Source of the DNA: Clusia tigrina
Lineage: Eukaryota > Arthropoda > Insecta > Diptera > Clusiidae
Assembly (NCBI GenBank): GCA_920105625.2
Contig: OV050030.1
Coordinates: 30,002,516-30,066,515 of the forward strand
Direction: 5' to 3'
Length of the DNA: 64,000 nucleotides
Part shown: piece after piece, positions 21,998 through 33,012 of the stretch
Numbering within the stretch: the stretch's first letter is position 1
How the letters are laid out: each line of letters starts with the position of its first letter
Notes under the pieces: model-generated
Told to the model about the DNA's origin: nothing
The model's input: only the letters and a program-made list of their open reading frames with translations
Database searches by the model: none
Program-made: the position numbers and the translations under genes

Positions 21998-22609
21998 TTA
22001 ATTTTCAATAGCAGGCTTACCTTCACCAAAACGTAATGTAAAATAGTCATTAACTTCATTACCTTTGTTGTTGCTATTTTTACTGGCATTAACAGGCTTA
22101 TTTTTTTCAGAACATATCAAATAGTCATCTGTTTTGTTGTTTGTATTACTAACACTGCTAAAATTGTTTCTCTCAAACATATCTTCATCAAAAAGAACAT
22201 CGCGCTGCTCAACTACACTTCTTGTCTGTCTATCAAAAAGGCGATATGCTTTCGACTTCGTAGAATAACCAACCATGATATATTGTTTACCTTTCGGTTC
22301 AAACTTTGATTTTTTTTCAGCTTTGTTAAGGCTCACAGCATATGCACCAAATATTTTTAAGTGTTGTACATTTGGTTTTCTCCCACACCAGACTTCGTAC
22401 GGAGTTTTATTTTCCAATTGTTTTGTTATACATCTATTACGCAAGTATGTTGCTGTGTTCACAGCCTCTGCCCACAAATATTGTTTCACACCCGCATGAA
22501 CCATCATCGATCTCGCCATTTCAATAAGAGTGCGGTTGGCTCTCTCAGCCACACCGTTCTGCTGCGGCGTATATGGCACTGTAAGTTGTCTACCAATACC
22601 TTCTGCCAT
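21998..22609 (-). pseudogene. copia integrase, C-terminal part
   Basis: Continues integrase with LTVPYTPQQNGVAERANRTL, which holds the catalytic Glu (residue 23 of this piece), followed by the conserved GxKP-type region NKTPYEVWCGRKPNVQHLKI and FGAYAV. Relative to the upstream piece the frame is changed and about 14 residues between the second Asp and the Glu are missing, so the D-D-35-E spacing is destroyed and the enzyme would be inactive. It ends in a stop after KPAIEN. Confidence 0.85.
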
Positions 22610-23498
22610 TGTCTGTTCGCAGAGTTTTTATTTTGCAACCAGTTTGCTTTTCAACTTGTAATTTAAACAATTGAAACTTCTCAAACACCTCGCTTTTGTG
22701 TTTTATGAAATACGTAAATATTCTACGAGATTTGTCGTCAATAAATGTTACGAAATACTGAGCACCGCTGACAGACTTCACTTTAAATGGACCGCAGACA
22801 TCTGAATGTACAATTTCTAACAGTTCTTTTGTTTTTGTGACAGACTCTTTAGGAAAGCTGAGTACATGTATTTTGCTAAGCATACAAGTTTTGCAGTTTG
22901 CTTGATCGCTGTCGTTAACATGCATACCCATCACCATATTCTTATTTGACAAATCATGTAGACTTTTGTAATTAAGATGACCGTATCTGTTATGCCACAC
23001 AGAATTCATGTTGCTTACAGCACACGCTCGCTCTGTTGAACTCTCATTTGTTGCTACGAACATGTTGTCACTACGTAAAGCTTGCAGAACAACAGTACCG
23101 TCATGTCTTCTTACTACGGCTTTGTGTGAATCAAATTTGACTGATAAGTCGTTTTCAACTATTTTATTCACAGAAATAAAATTTGCCTGTAAATCAGAGG
23201 AAAACAAAACATTTTGCAGTAAAATTTCAAAATTATTTTTATGAATAATAACGTCACCTTTGCCAACGGCCATGATATGTTTATTGCCGGCTAAAGCAAT
23301 AAACTCTTTATGCTCGTTAAAACGAACGAACATTTCTCTGCTGTTACACATGTGTGACGTCGCACCACTATCGACGTACCAGCTTTTTGAAACGAAAGGC
23401 TTTGCCTCTGCTGCTGCGCACATTGTCATCGCCTGATTATTTTTTCCCTTATTTTTCTTCTCACACACACTAGCATAATGCCCAAGAACTCCGCACAC
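22590..23498 (-). pseudogene. copia zinc knuckle, protease and N-terminal integrase
   Basis: The piece starts inside a CCHC knuckle (CYVCGVLGHYASVC when read with its upstream codons). The aspartic protease motif WYVDSGATSHM is at about residue 41. A GAG-pre-integrase HHCC finger follows (HNRYGHLNY, CKTCMLSK). Integrase has its first Asp in IVHSDVCGPF (about residue 233) and second Asp in LRTDNG at the end (about 297), where the frame breaks and a short deletion joins the next piece. Confidence 0.9.
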
Positions 23499-23532
23499 AT
23501 AGCATTTGCCCTTGAATTTATTGTTGTTTTTG

Positions 23533-24183
23533 CTATTTTTTTCCTTTGGTTATGTATTTGGACTTTGCGACGAACGCTTGTTGTTGTGAAGAAGATACTG
23601 TATTTTCTTCTTCTATTTTTTCTTTTCTGTGTTTCGATTCTTCTAGAAGTTTTTGTTTCAGCGTAATTATTTTTTGCAATTCATCACGAGTTTCCATTGC
23701 TATTACAAAATTGTCGAATTCCTTTGGAAGACTTGACAATAGCATAATTACTAAGAGCTCCTCCTGGATCTTTATGTCACATTCAGACAATTTTTCGGAA
23801 ATTTCTGCGAACTCGTTCAAATGTTGTACCACATTACCACCTTCAGGCAATGACAGATTCGCCAATCTTTTGTACAAAGATACCTTTTGCAACGGTCCTC
23901 TAGGCATATAAACTTCCTTTAACTTCATCCAGGCCTCATATGATGTCTTGCAATTTCGGATATAACCCAACTGTGTTGGTTTTACTCCTAAACAAATTGA
24001 TGCCAGCGATTTTTCGTCATAGGACTCTCATTTTGTTTTTACGTCACCTGTGCCATCATTCTTTGAAGTTCCATGGACTATTTTCCAAAATCCGCTGTGG
24101 ATAAGTACACTCCTCATCTGTATAGACCAACTGTCATAGTTGTTTTCGTCCAGCTTTTCTATCTGGATCACAGGAGCACTCAT
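23533..24183 (-). pseudogene. copia gag
   Basis: ATG at 24183 begins MSAPVIQIEKLDENNYDSWS, a typical copia gag start. The frame has a nonsense TGA at 24028-24030, then stays open from 23970 to 23533 with the retrotransposon gag domain (YEAWMKLKEVY, LYKRLANLSLPEGGNV, LLSSLPKEFDNFVIAMETR). It ends at a run of seven A where one extra base puts the zinc knuckle out of frame; I read this as decay, since Drosophila copia uses splicing rather than frameshifting to regulate gag. Confidence 0.85.
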
Positions 24184-24252
24184 AATTTAGTTTTTAATTT
24201 TTGTAAAACAAACAAGCAATTAAATTTCACAAATATTTTTTGTATAAATTAT

Positions 24253-24266
24253 CTGGGCCCATAACC
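24253..24266 (-). other. copia primer-binding site matching initiator tRNA-Met
   Basis: CTGGGCCCATAACC on the plus strand, touching the LTR at 24267, equals the anticodon arm of eukaryotic initiator tRNA-Met. Copia is known to be primed by a cleaved half of that tRNA, so the internal rather than 3'-terminal tRNA sequence is expected. Confidence 0.9.
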
Positions 24267-24505
24267 TGAAGAAATTTATGACACAATTTATTCTGAATTC
24301 AAAAGTTTATTCAATATATTTTCAGTTTAAATATGTACATAAATGTATTAATTATTTAATTTAAAGCGTGGCCAAAAAATATTGCGACTGAACACAAGAA
24401 AGGTTTAAAATGAGAGTGATTCAAAAAAGGGAATGCAAAATAAAATACAAAAGCATAAGAGCATACACATTGATATAGGGTTGCCATCTAATTTAAACTT
24501 TAACA
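24267..24505 (-). repeat. copia 5' LTR
   Basis: 239 bp, TG...CA, same as the other LTR except for two substitutions and a 33-bp segment. It is followed by target duplicate AGAAC at 24506-24510. Confidence 0.9.
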
Positions 24506-24510
24506 AGAAC

Positions 24511-25444
24511 AACAACGGAATAAGTGAATTAAGAGCGGAAGAGTAGGCCCCTGCGGATTCACAAAATACTTGGGTTGCCTTTAAGTGCAGTTGCCCTTTC
24601 AGTGTGCGGACGTCATTACATTTGTGCCATTAATTCCGAATTCCCAGAATTGGTACAGAAAAATGCCATGGACTGGTGATGGAAAATACAAGCGTGTATG
24701 CAAGGGATAATGCGAACTTGCAATAGTGCTAAATAATTATTCAGAATTTAAGAAGTAAATATGTTTATGTAGGTGATCGTAAGGGTAGGCATCTATAACT
24801 GTTGGGCCAATTTTTATATCCCATTTACCGTAAGCAAAATACTCTCATCACTTGGGCGAGTGAGTTATACTAAATGCCAATAATAGTAATGCTAATACTA
24901 AACGTTACTCTTAATAGGAAGAAGTTTCTTATTGCTGAATTATACATGAACGTGGGCGTGGTAGTAGATACATTACGCTCACATGAAAGGTTCATATTGT
25001 AATTTCGTACCACTGTAGAAAATTTGGTTGATACATTTTGTCTAGATCTCGATTGTTTCATTTACATCAGTAACTGGCATGGTAAATGATTGAACTATAG
25101 CGAATTTTGTCGAATATTTTATATCGAAGAACTCAAACACAAAAGGAAAAAGCGAATAATATAATAATAACTTTTTATTCTTATGTTGAAAATTTAAATA
25201 ATAAGAATAATAAACATTTAACAGTGAAGGACAGACAACGAAAGAAGTTTTTATCCGCATGGATTGTGTCTTGGCTTAACTCCAGATGGGACCCTAAAAG
25301 TATGCAATCACGTTTCAGTATGCAATCACGTTTCAATATTATTAATTTTTATTTCAACTTGAAAATATTGTAACAATATTATTTTATTGTTGAAAACATT
25401 ATTTAAATAATTATATAAAAGGATAGGATTGGCTCTTTTTGCGC
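24511..25444. other. Spacer, unit-2 copy of 2955-3887
   Basis: Continuation of the unit sequence beyond the copia insertion. No gene recognised; small open frames match those in unit 1. Confidence 0.6.
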
Positions 25445-26655
25445 ATGCTTCCATTGCTTAGTGTCCCTTAGTGCCCCAATCCTTGAATATGCGGCATCTG
25501 TCTGGCGAGAAAAGCTGGAGCAAAAAACAGCACAGACCAAGACCAATAAAATGCAAAGACTAGACTGTGTATGCACGATGGGGACCATAAAGCCAGCTCC
25601 GAATGCAGGCCTGGAGGTATTATTAAAACTACCGCCAATTCATTTATGCATCAAGAAACAAGCGCTACAACTCGGAACAAAACGAATCTTAGAAAATGAA
25701 CAAGGTACAGTGCGCCTATGGCATTGCTTATTTAGAGACGCAACTAAAATACAAACGATTAATCTTACCCTAAGTGACTTATGTCACCCTAAATATAACT
25801 TCAAACATAACGTCAAGGTCACATTCCCGAGCGGGGTTAACTGGGAACATAATAGACTAACGCCACCTTATAACGCTCATGTATGGTACACAGACAGCTC
25901 AAAAACTGAGGAGGGAGTGGGGTCTAGAGTTTTTGGGGAAATACCAAGAAATAGCCACATCCTTATCCACTCTGACAGCAAAGCAGCACTACTGGCGCAG
26001 AACACCTTTGCCATCAAATTAAAACTGGTTTGGGATTGTCTTCAACTGTCGAAAAAACTAGCAATTAACAACAGCGTGCATATGATTTGGGAGCCAAGCC
26101 GCAGCGGACATACAGAGAAAGAGAGAGAGGTAGATGGACTCGCTAGGAAAGGGGCTGCCATGGAGTTTTCCGAAGTACTCCATAAATCAATGGCTAGAGG
26201 TAAAATCACATCAATATTGGAGGGGGACCAAAGGTGAGAGCCGCAAAAATCGTCATGCCAAAAAATCTTGTAAAAGTACTATGGAAATTCTAGGTTAAAC
26301 GAGAACAGGTACTCACATTGTCTCAGGATTTCTAACTGGACATTGTAGGGTAAACAAACACCAATATAATATGAAGTAAAGTCAAATGACTATTATAGGT
26401 TATGTAATGAAGAAGAGGAAACATCTGAACATCTGTTGCATCAATGCAACCGTCTGATCTGGACCAGACTTCGTTACTTAGGAAATTGTTACCTAGAACC
26501 GCCAGAAATTACCTAAGAAGATTTCAGAATCCTAAATGAGTTCTAAACTCTGGGGTGTTTTGTAACTACAGAGTTTGCCACAATAGGTTCAAAGGTGGCT
26601 GCAGTGACTAGGTGACTTGTTCCCGTTCTTCAGCAATCTAATCTAATCTGAGAAG
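25445..26655 (+). pseudogene. LOA-type LINE ORF2 remnant (unit 2)
   Basis: Copy of 3888-5145 with few substitutions. The 258-aa open frame 25461-26237 is shorter because 38 bp are missing where unit 1 has two copies of GGGCTGCCA; the loss shifts the frame just after the last RNase H Asp (EVDGLARKGA). As in unit 1 the middle of RNase H with the catalytic Glu is absent, so the defect predates the duplication. Confidence 0.75.
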
Positions 26656-26957
26656 TTTCAAGTTATACATCTAATCTAAAGAAAAAAACAAGCTGGTAGC
26701 CCAGGAATAGAGAATATTTAAATGTAGAAGTTTCTGGAGTTCCTTATAAAACCTTTGCCAGCAATTCTTGTAATAGGTGTAGTAAAAAGATATCCATCAT
26801 TTGTCCAATAGATGGCTTTCGTAATCTGTATCTCGCGTTAAGTAAGTGCGATCGGGTTACGCTAGATGGCGTTAGAAGGATAAGATTTCGAACTGAAAAA
26901 CTTATCAGCTGGTTTTGTGATTTCTTGACTAAAGTTTTGTCTGAGGGAGCGTCAAAA

Positions 26958-27882
26958 ATGGACACCAGCAAAGAGGGAAATACGCCATATTTTACAGTTT
27001 TTCTTCGATAGAGCCGAATATGCAAGGCAGGCGGCTAAAATGTGAATAGTGTTTATGGTCCTGATACTGTAACGGCCAATCGTGTGCAAATTTAGTTTCG
27101 TCGATTCCGTTCCGGTAATTTTCATGTCGAAGATGCACCATGCTCTGGAAGGCCAATTGTCGAAAATGTCGATAAAATCATGGAAATCGTCGGATCCGAC
27201 TGTTATGTAAGCACTGTTTCGAATGCCCAGGAGCTAAACATGGCACAAAAATCCGTTTGGTACCACTTGAATAAGGCTGGATACAAATAGAAGCTCGATG
27301 TATGCGTGCCACACGGGATAGCGCAAAAAACCTCATGGACAGGATCGCTGCGGAATCGCAACAAAATCGACCCATTTCTGAAGCGGATGTTGACTGGTGA
27401 TGAAAAGTGGGTCACTTAGGACTTGTGTTTGGTAGGGTTGGCACGGAATCATCTACTATGAGCTGCTCCGCTCCGTCCAAACTGTTAATTCGGACCTGTG
27501 CTGTCAACAATTGGACCGTCTGAAGAAAGCAATCGCCCAGAATCGGCCAGCTTCTGCCAATAGGAGAGGAATTGTGTTCCATCAGGATAACGCCAGGCCA
27601 CATATATCGATAGTGACTCGCCAGAAGCTCAGGGAGGTTGGTTGGGAGGTTATTAGGCATCCATCTTATAGTCCGGACCTGACGTGAAGTGATTAGCACC
27701 TGTTCCTGTCTATGACGAATAATTTTGTTGGTGAATCATTCGCCTCAAGCGTATGAAGCTTGTTAAAATCGACTGTCTCAGTTTTCGCCAATGGTGACGA
27801 GGGTTTCTGTAAGAGTGGCAAAATGAAATTACCTTGAAAATAGCAACAGGTTATCGAACAAAACGGTGCATATTTGGCCTAA
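26958..27882 (+). pseudogene. mariner transposase remnant (unit 2)
   Basis: ATG at 26958 (MDTSKEGNTP) begins a mariner transposase read across several frames: FHVEDAPCSGRPIVENVDKI, then SVWYHLNKAGYK, then MLTGDEKWVT with the first catalytic Asp, then FHQDNARPH with the second Asp readable after a frame change (the raw frame has a stop), and a C-terminal block with SPDLT in place of the expected third Asp region SPDLAPSDY. About 80 bp between TGDEKWVT and the next block are missing. Multiple stops show it is inactive. The unit-3 copy (48539) shares nearly all the same defects. Confidence 0.8.
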
Positions 27883-28315
27883 ATTGGATCATTTGAACTA
27901 TGTTAAATAAAGCCTTCAATTTCATGCAAAAATAAAAGGATTTCTTTTTTCTGACCTCCATCGAGTCACAAGCAAAAAAATATATATAATGATCTTTCAA
28001 TCCAGTATTCTGACGAATGTAACTCTCTTCAGAATTCGATAACCGGATTGTGCAAAATTGGTCACAGTAGCTTAGTGCAATTGAGTTTACTAAACGATTC
28101 CGAAGTATTTCAGTCCTTTGTGTGTGTAACTCCAGAAAAGGGCTTGAATGGACAGGACTCAAAATGGCATTAGAAGACAAATGCCAAAATGTTGCTTAGT
28201 GTATTCCGGGCTTACAACTGAATAACGCTTTACGCCACGACATTCATTCAATTTCAAAATGAGAGAGTAATATTTTGGGAAAAGAGAGGGTAAAGTGGAG
28301 AGTGTGGGCAAAGAA
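27883..28315. other. Mariner 3' flank and shared non-coding block
   Basis: Matches 5790-6100 and 50587-50963. It includes the first copy of a 17-bp direct repeat (28219-28235) whose second copy is at 32997-33013. Ends at the left breakpoint of the inverted block. Confidence 0.6.
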
Positions 28316-28331
28316 GACAAAGAAAAGACAT

Positions 28332-28450
28332 TCAATTCCCTCCAAATTTATTTACCGTTCCGACCATTTTTTTTGGTCACACGTATAGTGTATGTGAATT
28401 TATTGTGTTTGTTGTAAAAATATTCCAAATCCCTGTAGTGAAAATTATAG
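28332..28450 (+). repeat. ~120-bp direct repeat, left copy
   Basis: Starts TCAATTCCCTCC and ends GTAGTGAAAATTATA. A similar copy in the same orientation lies outside the inverted block at 32720-32836. In unit 3 the pair is inverted (55031-55147 versus 55360-55476) because of the inversion. Confidence 0.75.
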
Positions 28451-28824
28451 GCAGTCTTCAAAATGTACTACTAAATTGAATAGTAAAAAATCAAGTGGTT
28501 AATTTACTAGTTCAAAACTTATCTATAAGTTAACCAGTTACTGGCTTTTGCGGCACTTCATTGCCGTGTATACTAAATTTTTCCTTTCTTGTCAATTTAA
28601 TAAAAAAGGAAGTAAAGACAAACATTGGAATTTGAAGAAAAACAGTTATTTTTATAATTTCAAGCACTTTTCGTAATTCCTCAATTTAGAGATAAATCTT
28701 CAAGTTAACGCGTGTTTTAAAATATCCGCAAACTGTCCGCAAAGAAGAGTGGAAAGGTGGCACCATGAATTAACTTGCTGAATTAATATCGAGTACACAT
28801 TATTATATTATGTACATACATATA

Positions 28825-31194
28825 CACCTATCGCCCGATTTACACGGTAGATACGTTCCTGAGAAAAACGTGTAAATCGAAAATTAAAAATTTTCAAGTC
28901 AAAACCGTGTAAATCGAAAAGCTTGCAGAAAATGCATAATTTTGCTATTTAACAGTTGTGATTTTTTTCAATATTTTTAGGTGTACACAGAAATAAAAAT
29001 AAAATGCATTGACAGGTTAAAATATGTAATATATTACGGAAACACTGTTTTTTTTATTTAATTACAATACATTAAACAGAAGAACAAAAAATAAAACCAA
29101 AGGTGTTTTATTATCCTTCATCACTATCAGAAATTATGTACTCTCATTCTTTTTTTCGGAATCGAAGGTTGGAATTCACTTTCATCACTCGAAGTTATTT
29201 GTGCCGATTCGATGTTTGAAGCAGAAATATTTACATTCTGAGAGGTGGTAATAAAATCGGTTATTAACAATTGCTTCGCATTTTTTGTAAGATCTTTGTA
29301 AACTTCTTCATATTGAGCCAAGCAGCGATTTATGTCACGTTGGAATCCTAAAGCCCTTTCAACGTTTGTGTCATTTTGTATAAAATGATTACCCAGCTTT
29401 CTTCCCAATGCGAGTCCTTCGCAGATGACTTTAGGAGTGAATGTTACTGGTACTAATTCCTCTTCATCAGATTTGTCAGACTCACTTTCGCAAACTAAGT
29501 TAACTAAATCATCCTCACTTAGTTCTTTATCAGCCATTAACTCTGCGATATCATCATCAGTAAAATCATCAAAACCTTCTCCGCCCAATGAATGCGCCAT
29601 CTGTACTATCTGCGAATATTCATCATTTAACGTTGAAATGGAATGTTCACTTTTGACTACATTTGGCCACAATTTTTTCCAACAGCTATTGAGCGTTGTT
29701 TGCTTAATCGCAGTGTATGATAAGGCGATATGCTTCACACAGTCTAAAATTGTAAAATTTTTCCAAGCACTAATAACTGTTAAAGATTCATTGTTCTCCA
29801 TTTGTTCCAAAATATATGTAAAGGCTCGTTTTATGTACAAAGCTTTAAAAGTAGAAATTATGCCTTGGTCCAATGGTTGTAATAATGAAGTTGTATTTTT
29901 TGGTAAAAATTTTACTTCAACGTTCTGCATTGCCAATTAACAAAAGCACTTTAAAAGGCAATCCCTTTGAACTTAAATATTTTTTGGCATCTGGGATAAA
30001 ACATTCATGAAACCATTCAGTAAACATTGCAGCAGTAACCCACGCTTTCTTATTAGCCCTCCAATAAACGGGAAGATTATTGATGTTTACTCCTTTAAAG
30101 GCACGGGGCATTTTTGATTTGTTCATCACTAATGTTTTCATAATATAATCTCCTGAAGCATTGCTACAGAAAAGAATTGTTATGCGATCTTTTGCTGCTT
30201 TATGACCACTAGCCGATTTATAAAATTTTGAGACATAAGTCCTTTCAGGCATTTTTTTCCAGAATAACCCTGACTCATCAGCATTGAAAACCTGATCAGG
30301 GGTGTATGAATTGTCGTTAATAATTTCTGCAAAATTTGCTGGATATTCTTCGGCTGCATCTACGTCGCCAGAAGCCAGTTCACCTTTTCATTTTAAGCTG
30401 TGTAAAGAATGTCTTATTTTAAATCTTTCAAACTAGCCATGACTTGCCAAAAAATTTGGCTTCTTTTCAGTTGAAGAAGAAGATGGTAATTGCTCTACAA
30501 TTTTTTCGTAAATTCGTAATGCTTTATTTGTTATAGCGGCCGTATCAATGGGTACTCTTTTTTGTGTTTGATCTTCTATCCAAAGCATTAACGCTTTCTC
30601 CATTTTTTCCATTGCGATATTTCTGGTGTATGATGGGTTGCCCATACTCGTGGTATTGCCAGCTGCAACACTCTTTCTAATTGTGTTTTCATTTGTTCTA
30701 ATAGTTCTTATTGTAGCTTCGTTCATGCTATATGATTTTGCAACATCTACTACTCTATCTCCCTTTCGTAAGCGATCCAAAATTTCGATTTTAGTTTCTA
30801 AAGAAATATGTAACTTTTCTTTTAACTTCTTTCGACATTATAAGCCTATAATTTTTTTAAATTTATGTTAATTTATAATAATCTAAATTATGCACTCACT
30901 TGTAATTTACGAATATGGAAAATTAAATCTTTCTGAAACTGTGAAACTTTCACTCAAATACAATTTTCCGTAGATAAAACTTTAATTTTATGCGAAGAAA
31001 TACAGACACAGTGTGCATTTGCAGCAAGTCAGCACATAAGCTCGGGATTCCCCGTGAGATGTGTACACAGCGCACGTGTTCAAACACAGTAGCATTTAGT
31101 AGAGTGCGATAAAAACAAAAAAAAAACTTATTTGGAAAACCGTGTAAAAGCGAAAACGCGTAAAACAAGTACCGTGTAAATCGGGGGATAGGTG
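28825..31194 (-). mobile_element. Tigger/pogo-type DNA transposon (unit 2)
   Basis: A 2370-bp element with terminal inverted repeats CACCTATCSCCCGATTTACACGGT-like (one or two mismatches between ends) flanked by TA, the target duplication of the Tc1/mariner superfamily. Further subterminal copies of CGTGTAAATCG lie inside each end. It carries one transposase remnant on the minus strand. The unit-3 copy has exactly the same length in the opposite orientation. Confidence 0.85.
29127..30838 (-). pseudogene. Tigger/pogo transposase (DDE, CENP-B-like), inactive (unit 2)
   Basis: On the minus strand: a CENP-B-type helix-turn-helix start (MSKEVKRK, KIEILDRLRKGDRVVDVAKS) broken by one frameshift near 30790; a second DNA-binding part (MEKALMLWIEDQTQKRVPID) ending where TGG has become a stop (LASHG then FERFK); then the DDE domain with first Asp in VFNADESGLFWKKMP, the second Asp replaced by Gly (LLLIGNAER where the family has a DNAPGH block) together with a short deletion, and the third Asp in TTSLLQPLDQGIISTFK. 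The 269-aa open frame 29127-29936 is the C-terminal part. With the second catalytic Asp gone it cannot transpose itself. Confidence 0.85.
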
Positions 31195-31717
31195 TATATG
31201 AATTTTACATATAATTATGAGTTTTACTCGTATTTTACATGTCGAGTACACATTATTATTTTATGTATATGTATATGAATTTTACATATAATCTGAGTTT
31301 TACTAGCACTTTAACTAGTTGGTTTCACTGCTGGGATGTTGTCTAAAATAGCGAATATTCGGAGAAAAAAATCAGAAGAAATCAGGGCTACGTTTAAATT
31401 AAACTTTTAGGGGGTCACTTCATTTGTATTTTAAAAAGAACTGCGAAACTTCTAAAAAGAAAAGGTTATAAAAAATCAAAAAAAATTGTATTATTTAATT
31501 TGGAATATAAAACTTAAATGTTAACAAGATCTTTTCATAAATTATAACTATTATTAATGTAAAATCTGATCCAATTGCTTTCCATTTACACTTCTGTTCT
31601 CTGTAAACGCACAATAGTAATCATAAGATGTAGAATAATAATTATTTGTTTTTTTGACATAATATTATACTACTAATAATTAAAATAATTAATGAAAATT
31701 CATTTATATTAAATGGG
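31195..31717. other. Spacer next to Tigger, no gene recognised
   Basis: AT-rich sequence with two degenerate copies of CGAGTACACATTATTAT and TACATATAAT motifs on both sides of the Tigger element, suggesting it landed in a short AT-rich repeat. Confidence 0.5.
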
Positions 31718-31975
31718 GGCAGCAGACCCCCCAATAGACAGCGACTGAGACGCCTACAGAGACGCTGACAGAGGCTGCGACGCCGGCTGAGAAGCAGGTT
31801 GAGGCAGGTAGGGGTAGATATAGGCATAGAGAAGGAAGGAGACTTCCCCAATCGACAGCGGATATCGGCATAGAGAAGGCAGCAGACCCCCCAATCTACA
31901 GCAACAGCGCCTGAGACGCCTACAGAGACGCTGACAGAGGCTGCGACGCCGATTGAGACGCCGACCCGGTATTAC
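31718..31975. repeat. GC-rich minisatellite-like direct repeat
   Basis: Two ~80-bp direct copies (about 31721-31800 and 31866-31950) sharing GGCAGCAGACCCCCCAAT and GAGACGCTGACAGAGGCTGC. The stretch is strikingly GC-rich against its AT-rich surroundings. It is part of the inverted block and recurs at about 51510-51775. Confidence 0.75.
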
Positions 31976-33012
31976 CCCAATCGTGTTTAAATATGCATGG
32001 CCATGAACGAATGAAAGTGGGACACAGGGGACAGTAAAAATATTAGAATTTGGAACAGAAGGAGACAAAAATTAAGAAATTGACGGTCAAAAGCGAATTC
32101 AACATTTTTACAGTATTCTCACAAATAACAACAGTTTCAATATTCTCAGAAAAATCTTCAAAATAGGTCAAAAATGCACCTTAACGAATTAAGTTCACGG
32201 CTTTATGCTTTTAATTAAACAGAGGTAGTATTTCCTTCTTTAATAGCGACGAAAACAATTTTTTATTTTGTCGAATTAATTTTTTTACTTAAACGCAACT
32301 GGAATATTTCGACTTGTGGATCTTGAGGGTTCATTGATAATGAGAAATTATCAAAGAAATTGTATGTTTTCAGTTATTTTGAGAAGTTAAGTAAATTGAG
32401 GAATGTCGAAAGAAGAGTTAAGGGGGTGCACTGTATTTTTACCACTACATACATCAATTTTAAAAACTCCTCTCAGTAGCAGAGCTCGCACAAATCCATT
32501 CAAATTAACTGTCTATTCTTGTATGTGCTTTGGTGTGGGTATGTTACACAAGCAAAGTTAGGGCCAAAAGAGCAGTTAGGCAAGGGGTATATTAGAGTAA
32601 GCTGATTGCTTTTTATTTTCTTTACATCAGGGACTCTCAAAAATGTGACGGCGAGCTCGTGCCCCACACGAATAAGATCGTGTTTCACACCGATATCAAA
32701 GAAGAATAAGAAACGACCCTCAATTCCCTCCATTTTTATTTACCGTTTCGACCATTTTTTTGGTCACACGTAAAGTGTATGTGAATTTATTGTGTTTGGT
32801 GTAAAAAGATTCCATATCCCTGTAGTGAAAATTGTAGTAATTATATTGAGCTTATTGGAGACTCATAAATACATTCTGATATGTTTATATTACTTATTTC
32901 CATCCATTTAATCCATTATGATAAATAAAAAGTAGCACATCAATTCAGAACGTGTAACATATTAATCGTTTAATATATGATAAATAGATTTAGCGTTGAA
33001 TAACGCTTTACG
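31976..33012. other. Spacer, right end of inverted block and beyond
   Basis: Contains a 77-codon minus-strand frame (32500-32733) that runs through the inversion breakpoint; in unit 3 the same start continues to 123 codons (54999-55370) only because different sequence is joined there. No domain recognised, so I treat it as chance. Second copy of the ~120-bp direct repeat at 32720-32836. Confidence 0.5.

Larger units (their letters stand above)
19970..24505 (-). mobile_element. Full-length copia-type LTR retrotransposon
   Basis: A 4.5-kb element on the minus strand with two LTRs (206 and 239 bp), TG...CA ends, 5-bp target-site duplications, a primer-binding site matching initiator tRNA-Met and a polypurine tract. 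Order of domains along the minus strand is gag, zinc knuckle, protease, integrase, reverse transcriptase, RNase H, which is Ty1/copia order. The polyprotein is broken by at least one nonsense codon (24028-24030), a homopolymer frameshift near 23538, a deletion in integrase near 22605 and further frame breaks around 21870-22000. The LTRs differ by about two substitutions and one 33-bp indel. It occurs only in unit 2, so it inserted after that unit arose. Confidence 0.95.
28316..32525. repeat. 4.2-kb block inverted relative to unit 3
   Basis: The flanks of this block align with 50964-55162 in direct orientation, but the interior aligns only as reverse complement. Left junction reads GGGCAAAGAA then GACAAAG; right junction reads TTGTATG then TGCTTTGG. 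In unit 3 the same flanks join the opposite ends. CAAAG and CTTTG at the two junctions form a short inverted repeat that may have mediated the inversion. Contents: Tigger element, GC-rich minisatellite, spacer. Confidence 0.85.

Noticed and set aside
23530..23545. A-run at the gag/zinc-knuckle junction as a programmed frameshift site
   Set aside because: Copia regulates gag by splicing, other frame breaks occur in the same element, and one missing base restores the frame; decay is the simpler reading.
24253..24266. tRNA-Met gene
   Set aside because: Only the anticodon-arm sequence is present, abutting the LTR; it is the copia primer-binding site.
29425..29940. 171-aa plus-strand open frame (and its mirror at 53538-54053)
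   Set aside because: It is the antisense of the Tigger transposase C-terminal frame; the Ser-rich, low-complexity translation is what the complementary strand of an acidic protein gives.
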